From JASLDZ01 sp038226305 (GTDB lineage Bacteria > Pseudomonadota > Alphaproteobacteria > Caulobacterales > Caulobacteraceae): a DNA stretch of 55,427 bases. Location: contig JBBRQN010000018.1 of NCBI GenBank assembly GCA_038226305.1, forward strand, positions 1 through 55,427, given 5' to 3'. Positions 49,245 to 55,427 of the stretch are shown piece after piece. The notes beneath the pieces are model-generated. The model saw only the letters and a list, made by a program, of their open reading frames with translations, did not search any database and had not been told where the DNA came from. How positions within the stretch are numbered: the first letter of the stretch is position 1; each line of letters starts with the position of its first letter. The position numbers were made by a program, and so were the translations under genes.

Positions 49245-51392
49245 ATGAGCCGCGCCCCGACGCCGCAGACCGGCCTGCAGGAGGCGGCTGAGGAATCCGC
49301 GCTCAAAAATGAGGCGCGAATGGAGCTTGAGCGTCTGGCTGCGGAGTTGGCCGCACACGACCTCGCCTACCACCAGAGCGACCGGCCGCTCGTCTCCGAC
49401 GCCGAATACGATGCGCTGAAACGGCGCAATGCCGAACTGGAGGCGCAGTTTCCAGACTTGGTGCGAGCCGACTCCCCATCGCTGCGGGTGGGAGCGGCCC
49501 CGTCGGCGCAGTTCGCCGAGGTGCGCCACGGCACGCCGATGATCAGCCTGGACAACGCCTTCTCGGAAGACGACGTGGCCGCCTTCGCGGACCGGGCCCG
49601 CCGCTTCCTGAAGCTCGCGTCGGACGAGACCCTGCTGTTCACCGCCGAGCCCAAGATCGATGGCCTGTCGGCCAGCATCCGCTATGAGAAGGGCCGTCTC
49701 GTGCAGGCCGCCACCCGGGGCGACGGGCGGGCGGGCGAGGACATCACCCGCAACATTCTGACGCTGGCCGACATCCCTCACCGCCTCGCGGGCGCGGGCT
49801 GGCCGGAGCGGATCGAGGTGCGGGGCGAGGTCTACATCGGCCACGCCGACTTTGCGGCCCTGAACGCCGCGCAGGAGGCCGAGGCGGGGGCGGGCAAGGC
49901 GCCCCGAACCTACGCCAACCCTCGCAACGCCGCGGCGGGTTCGCTGCGTCAGATCGATCCGACCGTCACGGCCCGGCGGCCGCTGCGCTTCTTCGCCTAT
50001 GCATGGGGCGAGATCAGCGCCCCCTTCGCCACCAGCCAGTGGGAGGCGTTGCAGGCGCTCAAGACCTGGGGCTTCCCGGTGAACCCCCTCTCGCGGCAGG
50101 TGGAGGGGGTGGAGGCGCTGCAGGCGGTCTATGCCGATCTGGAGCGGCAGCGGCCGAACCTCGGCTATGACATCGACGGGGTGGTCTACAAGCTCGACCG
50201 GCTGGACTGGCAGGAGCGGCTGGGCGCGGTCGGTCGGGCCCCCCGCTGGGCGGTGGCGCATAAGTTCCCGGCTGAACAGGCCCAGACGGTGCTGGAGGGG
50301 ATCGACATCCAGGTGGGCCGCACAGGCTCGCTCACACCAGTGGCCAAGCTGCGGCCGGTGACGGTGGGCGGCGTGGTGGTGAAGAACGCCACCCTGCACA
50401 ATGCCGACGAGATCGCCCGCAAGGATGTGCGCATAGGCGACACGGTGCTGGTGCAGCGTGCCGGCGATGTGATCCCGCAGGTTCTGGGGCCGTTGGACCC
50501 CGACCGGTCGGATACCGGGCCCGCCGCCTTCGACTTCCCCTCCGAGTGCCCGTGCCCCCTGAAGACGCCGGTTACGCGCGAGACGACGGGCGCGGGTGTC
50601 GAGACGGTGGTGCGGCGCTGCACCGGGGAGTTCGCCTGCCCTTTCCAGCGGCTGGAGCACCTGAAGCACTTCGTCTCCCGCCGCGCCTTCGACATCGAAG
50701 GACTCGGCGAAAAGCAGCTGCAGCTGTTCCTCGACGAGGGCCTGATCGCCGAGCCCGCCGACATCTTCCGGCTGGCGAAGGACGAGGCGAAACTCAACCT
50801 CCTGCGCGAGCGCGACGGTTATGGTGAGGTGTCGCTGGCGAACCTTGTCGCCGGTATCGAGGCGCGGCGGGGGGTGGGTCTGGAACGGTTCATCTATGCG
50901 CTGGGCATCCGGCATGTCGGTGAGACCACGGCGGTGACGCTGGCGCGGGGCTACGGCGACCTCGACCGCTTCATCGCGGGCATGGAGCGGGTCGCCGCCG
51001 GAGACGAAGACGCTCGGGCCGAACTCGACGACCTGGACCAGGTGGGCGCAGCGGTTGTGGAGGCGGCAGCCGCCTTCTTCGGCGAGGGCCACAACCGGCT
51101 TCAGGTGGAGGCTCTGGCGGCCGAACTGCAGGTCGCCCCGGCCGAGCAGCCCCGCACCGATACGGAGGTCGCGGGCAAGACCATCGTGTTCACCGGTGCC
51201 CTGGAGCGGCTGACGCGCGACGAAGCGAAGGCTCAGGCGGAGAGGCTGGGGGCGAAGGTTTCTGGCTCGGTGTCGAAGAAGACCGACATCGTGGTGGCCG
51301 GGCCGGGGGCGGGTTCCAAACTCAAGGTCGCGGCCGAGCTGGGGATAACTGTCCTGACGGAAGACGAATGGCTGGCGCTGGTTCAGAGTTAG
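49245..51392 (+). CDS. ligA: NAD-dependent DNA ligase LigA
   Basis: LigA seals nicks in DNA using NAD. The 715-residue protein shows the Ia domain (YHQSDRPLVSDAEYDAL, 42-58), the adenylation domain with catalytic Lys137 in AEPKIDG and RGDGRAGEDITRNILT, and the OB-fold with NATLHNADEIARKDVRIGDTVLVQRAGDVIPQV. A Cys4 zinc finger region (CPCPLKTPV, RRCTGEFACPFQ), HhH repeats (ALGIRHVGETTAVTLA) and a C-terminal BRCT domain (about 632-715, GKTIVFTGALERLTRDEA) complete it. An AT-rich stretch at 49204-49230 and AAGGGGGG precede ATG 49245. Confidence 0.97.
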   Translation: MSRAPTPQTGLQEAAEESALKNEARMELERLAAELAAHDLAYHQSDRPLVSDAEYDALKRRNAELEAQFPDLVRADSPSLRVGAAPSAQFAEVRHGTPMISLDNAFSEDDVAAFADRARRFLKLASDETLLFTAEPKIDGLSASIRYEKGRLVQAATRGDGRAGEDITRNILTLADIPHRLAGAGWPERIEVRGEVYIGHADFAALNAAQEAEAGAGKAPRTYANPRNAAAGSLRQIDPTVTARRPLRFFAYAWGEISAPFATSQWEALQALKTWGFPVNPLSRQVEGVEALQAVYADLERQRPNLGYDIDGVVYKLDRLDWQERLGAVGRAPRWAVAHKFPAEQAQTVLEGIDIQVGRTGSLTPVAKLRPVTVGGVVVKNATLHNADEIARKDVRIGDTVLVQRAGDVIPQVLGPLDPDRSDTGPAAFDFPSECPCPLKTPVTRETTGAGVETVVRRCTGEFACPFQRLEHLKHFVSRRAFDIEGLGEKQLQLFLDEGLIAEPADIFRLAKDEAKLNLLRERDGYGEVSLANLVAGIEARRGVGLERFIYALGIRHVGETTAVTLARGYGDLDRFIAGMERVAAGDEDARAELDDLDQVGAAVVEAAAAFFGEGHNRLQVEALAAELQVAPAEQPRTDTEVAGKTIVFTGALERLTRDEAKAQAERLGAKVSGSVSKKTDIVVAGPGAGSKLKVAAELGITVLTEDEWLALVQS

Positions 51393-51427
51393 CGCGTTAG
51401 CTTCGAAGCCCTTGCCAGGAGACGACC

Positions 51428-51868
51428 ATGAGCCGCATCGCCCTCGCCGCAACCCTCGGCCTTCTGACCCTCGCCACCGCGGCCCTGCCTGCCGCCGCCC
51501 AACCTGCCGGAACAGGGCTGCAGGGCCGGTGGAAAGCCGCGACCGACGAAGCCGTGATCGTCATCGCTCCCTGTGGCGCGGCGCTGTGCGGCAAGGTCGT
51601 CGACTCCAGCCGCCTGCGCGCCAATCCGGACTCGCGAGACTTCAAGAACCGAGATCCGGGCCTGCGCGACCGCAAGGTGGACGGCATGATGCTGATGCAG
51701 GGCTTCACCGGCGGCCCCACCGAGTGGAAGGGCGGCACCCTCTACAACCCGGAAGACGGCGGCACCTACACCGGCAAGATCACTGCCGACGGGCCGGATG
51801 CCATCAAGCTCACCGGCTGCATCATCTTCCCCCTGTGCAAGACGCAGGTGTGGACGCGCATCAAGTAG
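51428..51868 (+). CDS. DUF2147 secreted protein
   Basis: This 146-residue protein has a signal peptide (1-24, AAAQPA). The mature part shows GRWKAATDEAVIVIAPCGAALCGKVVDSSRLRANPDSRDFKN and WKGGTLYNPEDGGTYTGKITADGPDAIKLTGCIIFPLCKTQVWTR. This is the DUF2147 pattern with two Cys pairs that probably form disulfides. The fold is lipocalin-like in my recollection; function is not established. CAGGAG lies a good distance before ATG 51428. It follows ligA by 35 bases and converges on the M24 peptidase. Confidence 0.88.
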   Translation: MSRIALAATLGLLTLATAALPAAAQPAGTGLQGRWKAATDEAVIVIAPCGAALCGKVVDSSRLRANPDSRDFKNRDPGLRDRKVDGMMLMQGFTGGPTEWKGGTLYNPEDGGTYTGKITADGPDAIKLTGCIIFPLCKTQVWTRIK

Positions 51869-51881
51869 AACGGCCCGGTCG

Positions 51882-53690
51882 CTAGATCGGCGCGCACGCC
51901 TGCACCAGCCAGGCAGCGACCGGGGGCTCAAGCTCGGGAGCGACCGTCTCTGCCACCCGAGCGTGATAGGCGTTCAGCCAGGCCCGCTCGGTGTCGGTCA
52001 TCAGCGAGGGCTCCACCAGCCGCCGGTCGATGGGGGCGAGCGTCAGCGTCTCGAAGCCCAGCATCGGCTGGTCGCCGCCTGGGACGGGCTCGGGCGGCGT
52101 GACGACCACCAGCGTTTCGATGCGGATGCCGTAGGCCCCCACCTTGTAGTAGCCGGGCTCGTTCGAGACGATCATGCCGGGGAGGAGAGGCGTCATGGAG
52201 GAGGCCTTGGCGATCCGCTGCGGCCCCTCGTGCACGCCGAGGTAGCTGCCCACGCCGTGCCCGGTCCCGTGGTCGTAATCCAGCCCGGCGCGCCACAGGG
52301 AGGCCCTGGCGAAGGCATCCAGCGCCTGCCCGGGCGTGCCCGCGGGAAAGCGGGCGGTGGCGATGGCGATGTGGCCCTGCAGCACCCGGGTGAAGCGATC
52401 GCGCTGCTCGGCGGAGGGTTCGCCGATCGCCACGGTGCGGGTGATGTCGGTGGTGCCGTCCAGATACTGGCCGCCGGAGTCCACGAGCAGGAGCTCGCCC
52501 GGTTGCACGCGACGGTTGCTCGCGGTGGTGGGGTGATAGTGCGGGAAAGCCCCGTTGGGCCCGGCCCCCGCAATGGTGTCGAAGCTGATATCCTTCAGGG
52601 CGCCGGTCTCTTCGCGGAAGGCCTCTAGCTTGGTGACGGTCTCGATCTCGTCGGGCGGGCTCGTCTGGCCTTCGGTGGCCAGCCAGTGGAGCAGGCGCAC
52701 CATCGGCACGGCGTCTCGCCGGTGGGCGCGCCGGGCCCCCTCGATCTCCACGGCGTTCTTGGCGGCACGGGGCAGGGCACAGGGGTCGGCCGCGGCCACG
52801 ATGGCGGCACCGGCTTCCTTTAGCGCCTCGAAGTAGAAGGCCGACGACTGACCCGGATCCACCAGCACCCGCTGGCCTGCGAAGCTTTCGAGCGCGGCCG
52901 GCAGCGCCTCCGGCGGCTCCAGCGTCACGCCGTTGCCGAGCCAGGCACGCAGGGCCTCGGTCTCCTTGGCAGGGTCAAGGAACAGGCGGGCCGAGCCGTC
53001 GCTGCGCAGGATCGCCTGGGCCAGGGGCAGGGGAGAGCGCTTCACGTCGCCGCCCCGCACGTTGAACAGCCACGCGATGGAGGAGGGGGCGGTGATGAGG
53101 GCCGCATCTGCTCCGGCGCGGGCCACCTCGGCGGCGACGCGGCTGCGCTTGTCGGCGGCGTCTTCGCCGGAAACTTCGGCGGTGTGCGGCGAGACGGGGG
53201 CCAGGGGCTGCGGCGGCCGGTCGGTCCAGGCTGCGTCGATCGGATTGGCCTGCACGGGCTGGAGCGTGGCGCCAGCCTTGTTGGCAGCGGCCTTCAGGCG
53301 CGCCAGGGCATCGGGGCTGTGGAGTCGCGGATCATAGCCGACCACCGACTGCGCCGGCAGGCTTTCCACGTAGGCGGGCACGCCGCCCACCACGAGATCA
53401 CGCACCTCGAACAGGGCCGGATCGACCTGCGAGCGCACCTGCAGCGTGTAGCGACCATCCACGAACACGGCGGCCGCGTCGCGGGTCACCACCGCCGCCC
53501 CGGCCGAGCCGGTGAAGCCCGTCGCCCAGGCCAGCCGCTCATTGGCCTCGGGCAGATACTCGTTCTGATGCTCGTCCTCGTGCGGGATGACGAAGGCATC
53601 GAGCCCCTGCCGCTGCATCTGCGCCCGGATCAAGGGCAGGTGCAGAGCGCCGAAGGTGGGGTCGGCGGTCTCGTCGAAGGTCTGGCGCAT
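51882..53690 (-). CDS. M24B-family Xaa-Pro aminopeptidase
   Basis: This 602-residue metallopeptidase removes N-terminal residues before proline. It has two creatinase N-terminal-like domains (about 15-310; RLAWATGFTGSAGAAVVTRDAA is the first core) and the pita-bread catalytic domain. Metal ligands are visible in LLVDSGGQYLDGTTDITRT (two Asp), GTGHGVGSYLGVHEGP (His), NEPGYYKVGAYGIRIE (Glu) and GFETLTLAPID (Glu). The length matches the three-domain APP1-like type. The ATG at 53690 lies 50 bases after prmA on the same strand, so the two may share a transcript. Confidence 0.93.
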   Translation of the reverse strand: MRQTFDETADPTFGALHLPLIRAQMQRQGLDAFVIPHEDEHQNEYLPEANERLAWATGFTGSAGAAVVTRDAAAVFVDGRYTLQVRSQVDPALFEVRDLVVGGVPAYVESLPAQSVVGYDPRLHSPDALARLKAAANKAGATLQPVQANPIDAAWTDRPPQPLAPVSPHTAEVSGEDAADKRSRVAAEVARAGADAALITAPSSIAWLFNVRGGDVKRSPLPLAQAILRSDGSARLFLDPAKETEALRAWLGNGVTLEPPEALPAALESFAGQRVLVDPGQSSAFYFEALKEAGAAIVAAADPCALPRAAKNAVEIEGARRAHRRDAVPMVRLLHWLATEGQTSPPDEIETVTKLEAFREETGALKDISFDTIAGAGPNGAFPHYHPTTASNRRVQPGELLLVDSGGQYLDGTTDITRTVAIGEPSAEQRDRFTRVLQGHIAIATARFPAGTPGQALDAFARASLWRAGLDYDHGTGHGVGSYLGVHEGPQRIAKASSMTPLLPGMIVSNEPGYYKVGAYGIRIETLVVVTPPEPVPGGDQPMLGFETLTLAPIDRRLVEPSLMTDTERAWLNAYHARVAETVAPELEPPVAAWLVQACAPI

Positions 53691-53740
53691 GCAAGGCTTT
53701 TAGGTCGCGGGCGGGCCGCCGCCAAGCGATGGTCGCGCTC

Positions 53741-54613
53741 TCAGCCGGGCTTGCGCAGCACCAGCGTGGCCCAGGCGTCGCGGTGGATGCGCCGCTCCAG
53801 CCGCATGCCCTGGCCGATGTAGGCCGCTCTCACGAGCCGCTCCTGATGGCGCAGCAGCCCCGACAGGATGCAGCGCCCGCCCGGCTTCAGAGCGCGCACG
53901 ATGTCGGGCGCAAGCTTCACCAGCGGGCGTGCCAGGATGTTGGCGAAGGCGAGGTCGTAAGGCCCGCCAGCGCGGATCTGCCGGTCGGCCAGCCCCGATG
54001 CGTGGCGAAAACGCACCCGTCTCACCCGGTTGATCGCCGCGTTTTCGCGGGAGATGCGCACCGACACGGGGTCGATGTCCGTGCCGAGGGCGACCCGTGA
54101 GCCCGTCTTGGCGGCGGCGATGGCCAGCACGCCAGTTCCGCAGCCCACGTCCAGCACGGCAGGGAAGCGGGCGCGCTTAAGGAGGGCGTCGTAGGCGAGG
54201 AGGCAGCCGACGGTGGTGCCGTGGTGGCCGGTGCCGAAAGCGGCCCCCGCCTCGATCCGCAGCTTCACAGCGTTCAGGGGCGCGCGCCCCCGATCGTGCA
54301 CGCCGTAGACGAAGAAGCGCCCGGCCCGCACCGGCGGCAGGCCCGAGAGCGCCATCTCCAGCCAGTCGGCATCGGCCAGGGGCTCCACCGCGATGGAAAG
54401 GCCGCCGGCCTCCTTCAGCTTGCGAGCCGTGCGCTCCGCCTCTTCGGGCGTGGTGGGGAAGGCGTCGATGCGCCAGATCTCCCGGTCCTCGTCCTCCTCA
54501 AGGATGGAGTAGGTGAGGCCCTCCAGCTCCAGATCGGCGTCGAGCTCGCCCGCTGCGGCCTCGGCGGCGGCCCGCGGACCCTTGGCGACGATCTGAACGG
54601 CGAGACCCGGCAT
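53741..54613 (-). CDS. prmA: Ribosomal protein L11 methyltransferase PrmA
   Basis: PrmA trimethylates ribosomal protein L11 at several amino groups. The 290-residue protein has a short substrate-recognition domain (1-100, with EEDEDREIWRIDAFP) and a class I SAM domain: FGTGHHGTTVGCLLAYDAL, LDVGCGTGVLAIAAAKTGS and GTDIDPVSVRISRENAAIN. The catalytic-site block FANILARPLVKLAPDI stands in the N-N/DPPY-like place. ATG 54613 is chosen; the open frame reaches 54673 but is unlike the family. It is divergent from the L,D-transpeptidase, with 82 bases between. Confidence 0.93.
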   Translation of the reverse strand: MPGLAVQIVAKGPRAAAEAAAGELDADLELEGLTYSILEEDEDREIWRIDAFPTTPEEAERTARKLKEAGGLSIAVEPLADADWLEMALSGLPPVRAGRFFVYGVHDRGRAPLNAVKLRIEAGAAFGTGHHGTTVGCLLAYDALLKRARFPAVLDVGCGTGVLAIAAAKTGSRVALGTDIDPVSVRISRENAAINRVRRVRFRHASGLADRQIRAGGPYDLAFANILARPLVKLAPDIVRALKPGGRCILSGLLRHQERLVRAAYIGQGMRLERRIHRDAWATLVLRKPG

Positions 54614-54695
54614 GCCCGCTCTGTAGCGCGACGCCGGGTTTGTAACCAACCGCCTTCCCCCGCGTTGCGTCATCAGGCGTCAACTAGGAGACCTC

Positions 54696-55427
54696 ATGGG
54701 CGAGCGGCGGCAGGTACTGATCGGTTTGGCGGCGGTGAGCGCGCTCCTGATGGGCGGGGTGGCTGCCTCGGCGGCCGACACCGCGAGCGCCAGCCTGCGA
54801 CCCGATCAGGTCGATCTTCTCCTGACCACCCTCAAGGCCGCGCCCTCGGAAGGGTTCGGTGCCGCTGAGTTCGACGTCTCCGGGCTGGACGCCGCGCGCA
54901 CAGGCGATGCTTCCGCCCAGGCGAAGCTGAAGGCGCAGGCGATCGCCTATGCCTCGGCTGAGCACGGACTGCGCATCGCCAAGGCCGATTTCGACGAGTC
55001 ATGGGGCATGAAACCCGCCGCCTACGACGCCAAGAAGGACTTCGCCTTCGCCCTCGGCAACGACAAGCTGGCCGACTGGGTGAACAGCCTGCCCCCGCCC
55101 TTCGCCCGCTATCGCCAGCTGAAGGACGGCCTCCTCGTCTACTCGCGCATCGCCGGCCAGAACCCGTGGAAGCCGGTTCCGGCCGGGCCTGACCTCGGCA
55201 TGGGGGCCACCGGCCCTCGCGTCGCCGCCCTGCGCGCCCGGCTGGGCTACGAAGACGCCACCCTGGCAAAGGCCGCGGCGGACGCCCCCTTCGATGCCGC
55301 TCTGAAGGATTCCGTGACGCGCTTTCAGGCGCGCCACGGCCTGAACCCCACCGGGCTCGTCTCGAAGGCGACCGTGGCCGCCCTCAATGTCTCGCCGGCC
55401 CAGCGCGTTCGCCAGATCACGGTCAAC
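54696..55427 (+). CDS. YcbB-type L,D-transpeptidase, N-terminal part (partial)
   Basis: The frame runs open off the right edge with 244 codons visible. A signal peptide (about 1-26, AASAADTA) is followed by a helical scaffold domain (30-160). A peptidoglycan-binding helix bundle comes next (about 165-235, DLGMGATGPRVAALRARLGY and DSVTRFQARHGLNPTGLVSKATVAALN). The visible part ends at VSPAQRVRQITVN, the point where YcbB-type enzymes continue into the MERWR segment. The catalytic Cys domain would lie beyond 55427, so activity cannot be judged. AGGAG at 54686-54690 sets ATG 54696. Confidence 0.82.
   Translation, partial: MGERRQVLIGLAAVSALLMGGVAASAADTASASLRPDQVDLLLTTLKAAPSEGFGAAEFDVSGLDAARTGDASAQAKLKAQAIAYASAEHGLRIAKADFDESWGMKPAAYDAKKDFAFALGNDKLADWVNSLPPPFARYRQLKDGLLVYSRIAGQNPWKPVPAGPDLGMGATGPRVAALRARLGYEDATLAKAAADAPFDAALKDSVTRFQARHGLNPTGLVSKATVAALNVSPAQRVRQITVN

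Noticed and set aside
49224..51452. 742-codon open frame antisense to ligA
   Set aside because: Low-complexity, His/Gln/Arg-rich translation that mirrors ligA codon structure. GC-rich DNA leaves few stops in this antisense frame, and the plus strand is clearly ligA.

Overview
The window is a GC-rich, gene-dense stretch of chromosome from an alphaproteobacterium, most likely of the order Caulobacterales. The evidence is a Caulobacter-like dcw order running mraZ to ftsZ-lpxC-bamD-recN-ligA, a perfect CtrA-type box (TTAA-N7-TTAA) with a GANTC (CcrM) site just upstream of ftsZ, an alphaproteobacterial SOS box (GTTC-N7-GTTC), and many GTG/TTG starts. The genus cannot be fixed from the sequence alone.

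Left third (1-19.6 kb): the 3' end of rpoD and its terminator; an LTXXQ periplasmic protein divergent from a Gly/Tyr-rich secreted protein; a 58-aa DUF2256 zinc-ribbon protein; a MOP flippase; thyA-folA with overlapping ends; an SMP-30-like protein; a minus-strand group of an amidase, Mrp and an Old Yellow Enzyme; an aminotransferase overlapping a WecA/MraY-like transferase; ispB; a TrmN6-like methyltransferase fused to a GNAT domain; small metabolic genes; miaA and serB with interlocked start codons; and an unrecognised four-helix membrane protein.

Centre (19.6-24.1 kb): the RNase P RNA gene, then a GH3 glycosidase with an FHS-type sugar transporter, and a small P-loop kinase-like protein.

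Dcw cluster (24.1-49 kb): mraZ, rsmH, ftsL, ftsI, murE, murF, mraY, murD, [coq4 on the other strand], ftsW, murG, murC, [GFA gene], murB, ddl, ftsQ, ftsA, [methyltransferase pseudogene on the other strand], ftsZ, lpxC, bamD, recN. Most neighbours overlap by 1-8 bases, so translation is probably coupled. These genes make UDP-MurNAc-pentapeptide and lipid II, build the divisome, and add the first committed steps of lipid A and outer-membrane protein assembly. The mraZ leader carries two regulatory signals: an SOS box, and four CCC(A/G) blocks at an exact 10-base period that resemble a MraZ operator.

Right end (49-55.4 kb): a 58-aa conserved-looking protein, ligA, a DUF2147 protein, a minus-strand prmA and M24 peptidase pair, and the N-terminal part of a YcbB-type L,D-transpeptidase cut by the window edge.

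The window is mostly housekeeping. I found no complete new system. The best leads are the regulatory layout of the mraZ leader, the ftsZ control region beside a collapsed methyltransferase gene, the TrmN6-GNAT fusion, the foreign genes set into the dcw cluster, and a dispersed tandem/inverted intergenic repeat. There is no gene-free stretch longer than about 280 bases.
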